A DNA stretch of 64,000 nt from Brachionus plicatilis (GCA_010279815.1 QEOQ01000573.1:913271-977270), one strand, 5' to 3'; shown: positions 12,686-23,521, counted from the first letter of the stretch. Made by a program: numbers and translations. The notes: generated from the sequence alone by a model not told the origin.

Positions 12686-13560
12686 AGGTTGTGCATATTT
12701 CTAGAAAAAATTTGCTCCAAATAAAAATAAGGAAAAAAAATTTTTTTCAAAATTTTAGTAATATTTCCTAGGAAAAGACTAAAAAATTTAGTTTCTGGTA
12801 AATTTTTATATAATTTTATCAATATTCGATAACTTTAAAACTAGTGATGTTCACTTTAAGGCTCTATTTAATTTAGATAATACTTTTTTCCAGATTGATG
12901 ATATGAATTTTAAAGAAATAATACAAACAAGAAAATTAAATCATATTGACACATGTTTTTACTGCTTAGAATAACATTTTTTTTAAGAATAAAATTAATT
13001 TAATTTAGAAAAAAAAAAATTTTGTTTAAATAAAATCCAAATTCAAAAATACCGTATGCTTACAGTTTCCCCTCAGTGAAAAAAAATAGATATTATCTGT
13101 AAAAAAAAATATTGAGGGTTTAATTATTAGATATTTCTAAAGATTTATCATAAATGATTTGATCGAAATCATTGGGGCGCTATTAGATATTATGATTTTA
13201 TTAAAAATCATATTTTTCATCAAGAAAACATTATTTAAAAGAAAAATAGTTAGATAACTAATTAAAAATTTTCTTTTAATAGAATACGTTGTATTGAACT
13301 AATTTTTTAAATTAGGTTCACAAAAAAAATCATTTTATACCTAGAATTTTTCTTTTTCAAATAATATCGTTAAAAATGGTGGTTATACCGTATAACCACC
13401 ATTTTTAATTTTAAGGCTTAAAATCAAATACAATGAAGCGCCCTAAACCTAGTAAAAAAACGACCATATGTTGGTATTTCTGGCATATAGGGCTATCCAA
13501 ATAGCACAAGTTTTTTTTTGCAGATAAAAAAATTTATGAACCAACTTTTCTGTTAGTGTG
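12686..13560. mobile_element. Insertion splitting the Tc1 right arm
   Basis: About 870 bp interrupt the Tc1 inverted repeat between CAGCAAA and TTTGAGATTTTGTTGGC. The ends resemble each other as GGTTGTGCA and, inverted, GATTGTGCA, a possible short TIR. No coding frame. It contains a strong 16-bp-arm palindrome (13372-13406). Confidence 0.45.
13372..13406. repeat. Perfect hairpin, 16-bp arms and 3-nt loop
   Basis: AAAAATGGTGGTTATA, then CCG, then the exact reverse complement. It lies inside the insertion that splits the Tc1 arm and is flanked by no gene. Function unknown; it may be the mark of a small fold-back element. Confidence 0.7.
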
Positions 13561-13731
13561 CACAATCTTTGAGATTTTGTTGGCATTTTTGGATTCTACA
13601 TAATTTAATGTAAAAATTGGTAATTATACTTCTTTTTACGTAATATTTAGTTAATTTACCATTTTTTACAATTCTTGTTTTACGTAAAAAATAGTAAAAT
13701 TACCATGGATCCTATTATAAAATCACTACTG

Positions 13732-14804
13732 CAAATAAATCTTCTATCAAGCCTTTATATACAATCTTTTAATCTTGTTAATACAAGGAAGATAACGGTG
13801 TCTGAGGCGAAGCCTCGGTTTAGAGATGTGGGTCTTATTGAGGGAATAATTGCCATATTCTAAATTTTAATGAATCAATGAAAGGATTGATGTCAATTTT
13901 TTGACAAGAAATTTTTTCTCAGCAAAATTTAAAAAAACTTATTTTTCATTAAAATTCTGAATTTTGATTTAAATTTAACCATATTGCTTTTCGAAAACAA
14001 AAATCACATTGTTCTAAATTTTCTCTAATGACTGTATTTTGTTCCAACTTAATAAAATCTAATAACTCGAATATGTATTGGATACATTTTTACCAAAGAA
14101 ATGAATATAGAGAATTTACCCTAAGCATAAACATTCGAAGATTTTTGAGAAAATTTGAAAGTAAATGTTTATGAGGGTAATTGGTAGGCCAAAAATTCTA
14201 TGCAACTTTAAAAAAAATCGCACTTGCCTAGGGAATATAGATCTAAAGTTTTCACAGGATAACACCACTACTGTCTCCGCTAGACTCGAAGCCATTCATC
14301 GATATGGAGTTTAATACCTTAATTAGTATGATTTTTGCAAAAAATAAAAGACTCATTTAAAATTAAAAAAGAATTTAATTATAAAATTATTTTTTTGTTA
14401 TTTTTTATTCTTCACCCCTTATCAATTATTTTATCACTTTATCTTGCTGCATCTATTGGCATTTGAGATAACTCTTGCAATTGACTACTAAAAAATGACA
14501 ATTAATTGTCAAACAAACTTTTCCTTTGATTTTCCATTGCAATTAAATTTGATATTTTACCAAACAGTTAAATATGAAAAAATAACTTTTAAAAAATATT
14601 TAAAAACAAAATATTTTTAAAAGAATAAATTTCACTTTAAATTTGGCATTTTTGGCTCAGAAAAGCGTGCAAAACTTAATCTTAGTAGTTGAGAGTGATC
14701 AAATTTTAAAAATTTTTAAATTATGATATCAAATAGAATTTTATATATATATATAGAAAAAATTGAAATAGCTTTTATCTTTTATTTAACCGAATTTTTT
14801 TATT
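13732..14804. other. Intergenic, nothing recognised
   Basis: No exon or repeat that I can support. The 3' part must contain the ACSF2-like promoter; a run of alternating TA lies at about 14741-14752. Confidence 0.4.
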
Positions 14805-17620
14805 ATGCTAATTTTGACGTGTTTAAAAAAGGTCCTAAGACCCGATCCTAGAGTACAAATTCTGGCTCTTCGAAACCTTGGAACAAGTCCGGTTTTGAGA
14901 AATGATGCAAAAGACTCGTTAAAAGTCGTAACCAATCTGAAAACCAGCTATGCTTCCAGCACTTCAGACTTTAATTTGGTTCCGCACACGATCAGAGATT
15001 TAATCGACATCCAAGCTGAACAAGCGCCTGATAAAATGGTTTTTGGTTTTCCACATCAATCAGTGAATCTGACTTTTGGAGAATTAAAGCAACGAGTTGA
15101 TGCTTTTGCAAGTAATTTGATTGATACAGGTCTTCAAAAGGGCGATCGCATCGCTTTTGCGTTGCCAAATTGCTACGAATTAGCAGTAGCTTACATGGCA
15201 TCCGCAAAACTGGGTCTAATTTCAGTTCTTTTGAACCCGGCCTACCAATTGACCGAGTTCGAGTATATGCTTAAAAAATCAGGAACAAAAGCTCTAGTAA
15301 TCTATGATTCATTCAAACATCTGAATCACATGAACCTAATTCGAACGCTTTGTCCAGAACTAGATTCTAGTCTACCTGGTCAGCTGAACTCAAAAAATTT
15401 ACCCTTACTGAAGCATGTGATCGTACTAAACAGTCCATTAAATCCAACCAAGCAGACTTATAAAGGAACATGGCCTTATGAAAAGTTTGTTCAACCCAAA
15501 TCTACTATCGCGAATTTTCAACTGCCTTACATCGACATTGATGATCCCAATTTGATTTTGTTCACAGTAAGCTAATTTAAAAAATAAATTGATGAAATTT
15601 AAAATTTTTCATTTAATTTAGAGTGGAACAACAGGTAAATCGCTTTTAAATAGTTAATTAAATAAATTTAGATATTTTTTTTTATTTTAAGGAAAACCTA
15701 AAGGTAAATATAAAATTTAGAAAAAATTTTTTTGCAGATTTATTTTTTAAAGGAGCATTGATGACAAATAGTAGTCTTTTGAACTCGGCCTATTTGTCAA
15801 CACTAGTCGCTGGAAATCCGGACGGATTAAAAATGATATGCAATCCAGTGCCATTTTTTCACATCTATGGTTTTTCAAGTGGTTTTCTAATTCCTCTCTT
15901 GATGCAATCTTCAATTGTCTTTCCGTTTTATTTTCCTGAGACAGTGACAACAATGAAAGCTATCCAGGGATATAAATGCGTGACTCTACGAGGAACCCCA
16001 ACTCAATTTTTTGACTTATTGCATCATCCTGAGCGCAAAAACTACGATCTCTCGAGTCTGGATACGGTTATATTTGGAGGGTCAACAGTTCCTCCAGAAT
16101 TGTTAAAAAAAATGCATGAAAATTTTAAGCTAAAAATGATAGTGGTTGGTTACGGTAGGCCGAATATTAAAAATTAAAATTGAGTTAAAATAGGAAATTT
16201 TATTCTAAAAATTTATTATTTTGAAAAGCTGAATTACTCACTCACAATAAGTTTCAGCTAATATTCTGTAAATTTATTGCGCAATTAGTAGGCCTGGTTG
16301 ACCAGTTTGAATTATAGAACGGTTTCATATTGAATGATAATTGTAAATTAAATATTAAAAATCATGGTTTTTTATTTAATACATTTTAAGAGCTTTATTA
16401 TATCACTAATTATTAAATTTAATTAAAATAAAATGTTGAGAATATAGAACTAATAATTTGTTTATCGATAAAGCTAAATGAAAAAAAAAAGCTTTAATTA
16501 TAATTCAGCGTTTTTATTTAATTTAATTTAATTTAGGTGATAAAAAAAATTTTTAATCTTTTTCTTCTAGTTTTTTGCTTTAATAGAAATAACTACGAAA
16601 AAATAATTTTTTTTCTCAATTCAAATTATCTGCAGTGAGAGTACAGTTAGAATTAGGTAATCGAAAAAAAAAAATTTAAATTTAACTTGAATTTTAAATT
16701 TACAAATTGCTTAAGACTTTTCTTTTTATTTACTCAAAAATTCAAATGAAAAAAAAAATCAATAAGAGAAAAAAAATCAATAAAAACTGGAGTTTAAAAC
16801 CGGCTCTTACCAAAACAGTTTTCAAACTGGTTTTACGGAACCGTTCTACCAGGCCTAGAAATTAGTTTAACTAAAAATTTTTGATAAGAAAAATTTTTAA
16901 AATAAAAATTATAAAGAATAAATTGATAATAGACTCAATTTTGCCCTGAAAATTAAATCAAGTAAATATTTTACCCAAGGAATGACTGAGACAAGTTTTT
17001 GTCATTCATTGACAAATTATTTTGATCAAAATCGATCATTTAAAAAAGCCTTCGAGTCAATTGGAAGACCATTGCCATTCACTGAGACAAAAATAGTAGA
17101 TATTAATACACGAGAAATAGTTCCACTTGACACTGATGGCGAACTTGTGATCAAAGGTCCTCACATTTTCCGTGAGTACTGGGACGAGAAGGAAAAAACT
17201 GCCGAAACTTTTGAAAATGGATGGCTTAAAACCGGAGATATTTGCTCAATGGACCAAGAAGGATATTTATATTTCAAGAGCCGAAATAAAGAAGTCATAA
17301 TAAGAGGAGGTGCAAATTTGTATCCAGCAGAAATTGAGACATTTTTGAGAACGCATGAAAAAATTCTAGACACTCAAGTTTTCGGAGTTCCTGATGAGCG
17401 GATGGGCGAAGAAATTTGCGCATGGATAAAGCTAAAACCAAATGTTCAAATGGACAGTGAAGAAGTTATAATGTTTTGTAAAGGAAAAATATCACAATTT
17501 AAAATACCAAAATATATTAAGTTTGTGGACAAATTTCCAATTAATGCAAATAACAAGATATTGAAAATAGAAATGCGTAAGCAAGCGATCGCTGAATACA
17601 ACCTAGATAAATTAATTTGA
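14805..17620 (+). CDS. ACSF2: Mitochondrial medium-chain acyl-CoA synthetase (ACSF2-type)
   Basis: Five exons: 14805-15566, 15622-15634, 15692-15703, 15753-16154, 16980-17620; 609 aa against 615 in human ACSF2. It activates medium-chain fatty acids to acyl-CoA through acyl-AMP. The first 30-35 residues are basic and lack acidic residues, as in a mitochondrial presequence. Conserved blocks: GDRIAFALPN, LLNPAYQLTEFEYMLKKSG, the AMP-binding loop SGTTGKPKG, VGYG joined to MTETS, GELVIKGPHIFREYW, TGD, RNKEVIIRGGANLYPAEIE, MGEEICAWIKL and the C-terminal NNKILKIEMR with the catalytic Lys. The SGTTGKPKG loop is encoded by two microexons of 13 and 12 nt; without them the frame breaks. The 825-bp intron 4 looks invaded by a repeat. 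Not part of any cluster. Confidence 0.93.
16275..16870. repeat. Possible MITE in ACSF2-like intron 4
   Basis: TAGGCCTGGT near 16288 and its inverse ACCAGGCCTA near 16849 bound about 590 bp of the 825-bp intron. Further matches inside both ends (CCAGTTTGAA, AACGGTTTC/GGAACCGTT) support an inverted-repeat element. No clear target duplication. Confidence 0.4.
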
Positions 17621-17764
17621 TTTTAATTTTATAAATTAAATAAATATTTAGTCAAAATTTAAAATTTTTCCATTAAAATATTAAAATTTTATTGAATTAA
17701 ATTTTAATTAATGCAACTTTCTGCGTTATCAAATGTTATTTAAATGAACTTGAAAAATTTAATT

Positions 17765-17990
17765 TTTGATATTATTCTCACATTTGGATGAATAGAGCCC
17801 TTCAATGGATACCTCAAGGGCGACGTAAGGTAGGACCACCAGCAGTAACATGGAGATGAACAATCACGAAAAAGATCATCGAAATGGGAATGACATGGGA
17901 AGAAGCAAGGGTAAAGGCAAAAGATCAACTTAAGTGGAAATAAAAAGTAATGAAATGACCCTATGCTCAACAAGAAATGAATAAGGAAAA
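17765..17990 (+). pseudogene. 3' end of a LINE (non-LTR retrotransposon), 5'-truncated
   Basis: In one frame this reads NRALQWIPQGRRKVGPPAVT, WR, stop, TITKKIIEMGMTWEEARVKA, KDQLKWK. The pattern W-x-P-x-GxR-K-x-G-x-P followed by ...GMTWxEAxxxAxDxxxW is the usual C-terminus of RTE-like and related reverse transcriptases. An A-rich tail follows. It has an internal stop and lacks everything upstream, so it is a dead 5'-truncated copy. Confidence 0.7.
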
Positions 17991-18420
17991 AAAAATTGGA
18001 TGAATACTGTTGAAAAAAGGTTTTAATCGTAATTTTAGGTTAATTTTAGTAAATAAATTTTAATTTAAGCAATATTACTAACATTTTTTGAAAAAATTAA
18101 GGTTATATCTTTAATTTTCAAAAATTTTAACAATAGAAGTAAGAAGAAAACCTGGTAGAAGAAGATATTTTAAGCATCAATTTTGGTTAATTATTTTAAT
18201 AAGTATTTAAAAATAATATATAAAATTAATTAAATCTGATTTTTTATAAATTAATTCAAATTTTTAAACTATTTTTTGAAAATTAAGTTGTTTTATTTCA
18301 ACAAATAAAATTGGTTTTGTGAGAAAAAATTAATTTTTTTCCCTCAATTTTGATTTTCAATTTCAATTTTGTTGCGCTTTGTAGCAGTATTTTTTTTTAG
18401 TATATATTATTAACTTCAAT

Positions 18421-18690
18421 TTTAATTCATCAAAAAAGAAAAGAATTTTTTTCTAACGGGTGTTCAAAAAATCCTGGTGCTTTTTTTAATTGAAAAAAAA
18501 AAAAATATGTTGTGGTTGACCAGTCTCCATAAAATTTTACACATGGGTACTTTGGGCTGTCTTGTGAATACTGTAAAATTTTATGGAGACCGGTCAACCA
18601 CAACATATATTTTTTTTTCAGTTAAAAAAAACACCGAGATTTTTTGAACACCCGTTAGAAAAAAACTCTTTACTTTTTTGATGAATTAAA
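18421..18690. mobile_element. Hairpin MITE with long inverted arms
   Basis: Arms of about 120 bp are near-perfect inverted repeats: TTTAATTCATCAAAAAAG...CTAACGGGTGTTCAAAAAAT...GGTTGACCAG, and the inverse on the right, leaving a loop of about 30 bp around 18545-18570. No coding capacity. Confidence 0.75.
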
Positions 18691-18743
18691 GATTAACAAT
18701 TTATGTTTATAAAGTTTAGTCATTTATTTTTAAAAAATTGATT

Positions 18744-18891
18744 AAGGTATTTGCTCGAATTTAACGACATGTCGTAAAATTATGTAGATACCTACATGTC
18801 TTTAAATAATCTTTTTAATGTTATAAGACCCTGTCGTTAATTCTGAATGCCCAGATATAACAACATGTTATTATAATCGAGCAATTACGTT
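18744..18891. mobile_element. Small MITE, 148 bp
   Basis: Terminal inverted repeats (left AAGGTATTTGCTCGA, right as inverse AACGTAATTGCTCGA) continue as TT-TAACGACATG versus TTATAATAACATG. No ORF. It lies just upstream of the STEAP-like gene. Confidence 0.55.
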
Positions 18892-19302
18892 AATAATACT
18901 TTTTTTTAACTCAAAAACTAAAAATTTTGATTTGAAATTTACATTTGATGAACTTCAATTGGCCAACATTTTTTAATTCCATTGCAGTTTTTTCACCGAC
19001 AAAAAAATAAAGTTTGATTTAATTTTTTTGGAAATTTAAAAATATTTAAAAAAATAATTTTTTAATATGTAACATTTTAAAAAAATTTAGACAACAAGTC
19101 ATGTAAATTTTTTTAATTTTTTGATATTAAGTTTACATCGGCAAATATGGCATGGAAAATATTTTTTTTAATTCAAATTTTTTATTTTAATCTATTGTTT
19201 ATTTATGTAAACTAAGTTAAATTAATATTAGTATAAATATTTTAATTTACATCATTTTCAATTTTTAAACAAAAATTTAGATTAAAAAAAATTTATTTAG
19301 AA

Positions 19303-20754
19303 ATGTCAGAAATTAAAATTCAAATAGAAGAAAAAAAGAGCTTAAATGAAAAAATTTCTATAATAGGAACCAGTGATTTTGGAATATCAATTGGTAAAAG
19401 ACTTTTACACTTCGGATTTGATGTAATTTATGGTAGTTGTGATCCAAATTTGAAATACCTAAAAAAATGCTTCGAGGAAAAATTCACCATGAATCGGTTA
19501 AGTGTCACAACTATATCGGACGCTTTGCATCAGGCTGACAGTATAGTATTTCTAGCTGTTTCATCAGATTTTTATGAAAATTTAGCTGACCAAATTGTGG
19601 AAAGTCTCAGTAGAAAACATAAAACTAAAAATTCAACAATTTTAATTGACGCTTCTAATTTACATGATTCATCACATGGAAAGACTTTAAGTTTTTCAAA
19701 TGCAGAAAAACTCGAATCATTAATTCAAAAGCAAATCATTGACAGTAAATTAGACCACCAAGTAAATGTCATCAAGGCATTTAATTTATTAAATTCTAAT
19801 TCAATGCGTCAATATATAGAAAATGTAATTAAGAGTGTTCCAACAACTGTGCCAATTGCTGGAAATGACACTTTATCCAAACAAAAAGTCAAAGATTTAT
19901 GTGCAAAATTGGGCTTCAGTTCATATGATATTGGTTCACTCGAATCAGCACTAAAATTAGAATTAGCTAACATACTTACTTTTGAACATTGGAAACAACC
20001 AACATTGATATGTATTTTTTATTTTCTAATTAATTTCTTATGGATGTTTTTAAGTGATTATTCATTTTCTAAAAAAGGAACTAACTTTAAAGTTTCACTA
20101 ACGAGTTTAATAACCAAATCAAGTGGCTTTACAGCTCTTTATTTACTCTCATTTATTTATTTTGGACCAGTGGTTGCTTCAATTTATCAAATAAAAAATG
20201 GAGTTGGGTACCAAAAAATTCCCAAATGGCTCGAGCGATTTTTTAAAAGAAAAAAACAATTCGCATTGTGGGGATTTGTTTTTGCAACAGTTCATGCAAT
20301 GCTGTCAATGGTGATTTTAAATGCCAATTAATTTGGTAGTTGGTTCGAAAAATCAGATGAAAAATCTGGGAAAATGACTCTAAATGGAGAATTAAGCACC
20401 ATAAGCGGTGTTTTAGCTTATTTATTGCTCGTTTTGGTAGCTTCGTCAAGCATAAACTCAATAGAAGATAGTCTTAACAAAAGTGAATGGAATTTCGTTG
20501 ATATAAAGATTGGCTTAAGTTGTCTATTAATCGGAGTACTTCACAATTTTTCAATGGTCTACGGACAGCTAGATTTGATTAAAGAACTCACCCTAAATAT
20601 TTTAATGACAAAATTTGTGGCTATTTTATTTCCATTTACTGTAATCATGTTGAGAATTTCGCTAAATTATGGTCCCTTGAAAAGAAAGATTGAAAAGGTA
20701 AAAAATGGTGAAATAATTAACAAAAAAATGAAAAATGATAAAATTAATGTTTAG
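19303..20754 (+). CDS. STEAP-like metalloreductase with an in-frame stop
   Basis: Single exon of 484 codons, interrupted by one TAA at 20329-20331; the frame continues open to TAG at 20752-20754. STEAP proteins pass electrons from cytosolic NADPH via FAD and heme to reduce Fe3+/Cu2+. Residues 1-215 are the F420H2:NADP+ oxidoreductase-like domain, with IIGTSDFGISIGKRL (usual GSGDFG loop altered), VIKAFNLLNS and the YDIGSLESALKLE block. A six-helix ferric-reductase-like region follows. Candidate heme ligands are His in FATVHAML before the stop and LIGVLHNFSM after it. No GT-AG intron of normal size removes the stop and keeps the frame, except a 72-bp option (20268-20339) that would delete the first heme His. 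A nonsense mutation, recoding or a base error are all possible. Confidence 0.75.
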
Positions 20755-21780
20755 TAGTAAATTAAACGATAGTGATTAGTAGTTTTTAAAAAAATTAGAT
20801 TTAATAAAAATTATAAAAACATTTAATTTTATATTGAAACTAATAATATCCAGTAGGATATCAAACTGATTGAGAGTAAAAATCTTAAAAAATAGTTAAA
20901 TAAAATATTAATTTTTGGATAATTTGAATTATATTATTTAAGTATAGCAAAAAAATTTTTTTTATGTCCAAAATTACAAGTAAAAATTTGCTAAGATTTT
21001 TTTCAAATTTTTTAAATGCAGTTTCCAAACGTTAGAAAAGTGTGTTATTTAGACTTGGAAAAGAGTAATATTTATTTTTTCAGTTTTAAAATTTTTTTTG
21101 AGAGTCCAGAACAGTGATTTAGGGGTGTTATTAAGTAAGTGTATTTGTTAGACTTTAAAGGTGTGCTGAAACGATTTTTGAGTGTGTTAGAAGAAATATC
21201 CCTTTGTTCAATACAAAAAAAATCAGGATTAAGAAATATTTTAGAAAATTTAATCAAAACCAAAATATTTAGAATATTTTTGATTTTAGAACTATTCATA
21301 AAATTTTTAAATTCTAAATATTATATTTGATTCTTTTACTTTGATAAAAGATGTTAATTTCAAATTTAAAAATGTTAATAAAAAATATCACTTTCAAAAA
21401 TTGAAATTAACTGCATAAATTAATTATTGACTAAATGAATAATCATTCAACGATCATGATCAATGCTCCTATAAAGGGGCTTTTGAATTTAAAATTGAAA
21501 AGAAAACACTTCCGAAAGGGAGGATCGTATTTACGGCTATCATGTTATTAGTGTTGAACATATTTAAATAAAATTTTATAAGAGATCAATTAAAATAAAT
21601 AATTAAATGAAACATTTAAATTTAAATAAAACAAATTTATTAAAAAATATTAAACTCCCTTAAATTTTAAAATTTTAAACTTCAAGTATTTCTAAATAAA
21701 ATTCTCTAATCAAAAAGATTTTTGTAAATAAGATTAATCATATTGAGAATATCAAACTTAAAGAAAAGTAAAAAAAAATA
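20529..21780. repeat. Segment duplicated (inverted, rearranged) at 26660-27930
   Basis: The STEAP 3' end and downstream DNA recur on the opposite strand. 20529-20935 matches 27042-26665 inverted, and 20965-21765 matches 27930-27070 inverted, but the two parts are in swapped order. This copy has about 240 bp (roughly 21034-21272) that the other copy lacks. Confidence 0.75.
21500..21556 (-). pseudogene. Degenerate tRNA-Ile-derived sequence
   Basis: On the minus strand the region reads ...CACTAATAACATGATAGCCG and then ATACGATCCTCCCTTTCGG, aligning with the anticodon arm to T arm of the intact tRNA-Ile copies. The AAGCCCCTTTATAGGAGC motif of the tRNA flanking body follows. The acceptor and D arms cannot be recovered. 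Confidence 0.6.
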
Positions 21781-21816
21781 TAAATTTTTGAATAATTTGA
21801 ATTAGCTATTTCTGAA

Positions 21817-21890
21817 GCCCGGCTAGCTCAGTTGGTTAGAGCGTCGTGCTAATAACGCGAAGGTCGTGAGTTCGATCCTCCCGTTGGGCA
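21817..21890 (+). tRNA. tRNA-Ile (AAU), copy 1
   Basis: 74 nt with a full cloverleaf: acceptor GCCCGGC/GTTGGGC (with two G-U pairs), D arm GCTC...GAGC, anticodon arm TCGTG/CGCGA with loop CTAATAA (anticodon AAU) and a T arm with TTCGATC loop. The T stem has one U-C mismatch at the second pair. Discriminator base A. Internal A and B boxes are intact and a T6 run 3-8 nt downstream would end Pol III transcription. The sequence is identical in all five copies. Confidence 0.92.
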
Positions 21891-22330
21891 AATTTTTTGA
21901 AATTATTTCATTTAAAAATTTTTATTTTTCAACCAAACTGGTTGATTTGGATTAAGCCCCTTGATATGAGCTGACCATTGTTTGCCCATTTAAAATATTT
22001 TGTATTTTTGCGTAACTTGTGAATCACTGATTTTTTATTTATTTTTTTAATTCAAATTAAGGCAGAGTTCTTTTTTAATATTTTTTTAATTAAAAAATTC
22101 AAAAAATTAAAGTTCTTTTAAATTAACTCGTTTTGGTTTTGTTTATTGTTGAGAAAAGATGAAAAAATTCAACAAAACGAAAAGCCATCTTTAATGCCTG
22201 CATTCTTTAAATATTTGAATTTTTCTGAATTTTTAAATTTTTATGGTAATGAAAAAAATTCAAACTCGATTCCATTCTAAATAGCATAAATATATATAAT
22301 GACTAAGTATTAAAAATAATAAGGACCAAC
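21891..22330 (+). repeat. tRNA-flanking body and core of the repeat unit
   Basis: Directly after the tRNA comes a body of about 100 bp shared by all copies. It carries palindromes TGAAATTATTTCA and CAACCA-AA(C/A)-TGGTTG, then AAGCCCCTTGATA, then the inverted-type GACCATTGTTGG(TC) motif. A core of about 340 bp follows, including the GAAAAGC(G/C)ATCTTTTATGC region also found at 35040 and 37230. It closes with AAGGACCAACAATG, the inverse of the left body end. The right-hand tRNA expected after it is absent here. Confidence 0.65.
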
Positions 22331-22339
22331 AATGATTAG

Positions 22340-22985
22340 TATAGTGGGCACTTGCCTGTTGTATTTAATAATAATAATAAAAAAAAAATGCGTTATTTTT
22401 TTTATTTTAATTAACGTTTTGCTGCAAAGTTTCAATAGCTTTTGTCAAGGATATGCTGATTATCTGAAACTAATGAGTTATTCAGAACTGGTCAACGCTA
22501 AATCACCAGAACTTCAGACCGATCTAGATCTCCTAAAGGAATGGACCGATGTTTGGTCAATTAATTTAAATTTGAATAAGTTTAAAGCTATCTCGGTAAG
22601 AGGAAAGAAAAGATTGAGTATCTAATGTCAAATTCCAAAATAACTCATGTTCTTGATGATATGACCGAGGAAAGACCTGGTATGCAGTGAGTATGTAGAG
22701 CCCTTATTTATGTATGTATGTTAAGGTTTGAAAGACCATCAAAGTTTTTAGATTCAAGCCAGAGAAAGGTCTTATGAGGAAAGGTTGAAAGATTTGAACC
22801 TCATGAGTTTTGAATATCGTCGTCTGAGAGGAGATTTGATTCAAGTCTACAAAATTGTAAATGGTTTCGAAAATGTATCTCTTATTAATGGTATAAACTA
22901 GATATAATGGTATAGATGGAATTACTTCAGTTCAACTACTACTCCTACTACTACTTATAACATGTAATTAAAAGTGAATAAATTT
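22340..22985 (+). pseudogene. LINE reverse transcriptase fragment (CR1/Jockey-like)
   Basis: 22435-22620 encodes GYADYLKLMS...SPELQTDLDLLKEWTD...INLNLNKFK, the RT palm region where the catalytic YADD has become YADY. After a frame break, 22744-22905 encodes SYEERLKDLNLMSFEYRRLR and then GDLIQVYKIVNG, a highly typical block between RT and the C-terminus of CR1/Jockey-type LINEs. Stops and frame shifts make it inactive. Confidence 0.8.
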
Positions 22986-23521
22986 AAAAATTAAAAAAAT
23001 GGCTTCAGCTTTTATTAAATTTAATTACGTTTTAAATACGAAAGTAATTAAAACCGAATGTAATTAAAACCGGATGTATTTTTTAAAAAAAAGTTAACTT
23101 ATTCCTTTTTTAAGACATTGAATATTGCTTTTTTTTAAATCAGTGTTCAGATTTTAATTACTAGTTATACTTTCATTTAGTTACATGCCACTAAATTCGG
23201 ATAATTAAGTAATCTAATGTATTATATATTTGAGTAGCTAATTTTTTAAAGCTTTCGAGTTCTAATAATTTTTTATCATAAATAAATTAAGCTCGAGAAC
23301 ACCAGGCTCAAAAAGATTACAGGTGTGTTATTGTGGCTAGAACTTTGTAAAAGTATACCATCTTGAAACCAAACATAAAATTAAAAACTAGACCTTGAAA
23401 ATAAGTGTGCAAAGTTTTAACCTAATCTGATTATCAGTTGATATTTTAGCATGGTTCCAAAAATTTTGCAAAACATCTTGAATCATCCGTTAATTAAAAA
23501 ATTAAAAATTAGTGAAAAAAA
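22986..23521. other. Intergenic, nothing recognised
   Basis: AT-rich sequence between the LINE remnant and a hAT-type MITE; no exon supported. Confidence 0.4.

Larger units (their letters stand above)
11607..13731 (+). mobile_element. Tc1/mariner-like element, decayed, with a nested insertion
   Basis: Outer ends are inverted CAGTAGTGATT (11607 and 13731), with TA outside the left end and CA (mutated TA) outside the right. The arms are about 330 bp, rich in TTTACGTAA-type motifs, and match well. The right arm is split: its inner part is at about 12540-12685 and its outer part at about 13565-13731, so some 870 bp were inserted into it. The interior carries a broken transposase (12059-12485). 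Long arms with TA target duplication are usual for Tc1-like elements. Confidence 0.75.

Noticed and set aside
21139..21330. Overlapping plus and minus small frames
   Set aside because: They lie in the 240-bp insert of the duplicated block, show no conserved text and are absent from the second copy.
21817..21982. Interpretation of the tRNA units as a standard tRNA-derived SINE
   Set aside because: The tRNA is intact and followed at once by a Pol III terminator, copies occur as inverted pairs, and no target duplication or common poly-A tail was found. Not excluded for copy 3, which ends in a T-rich run.
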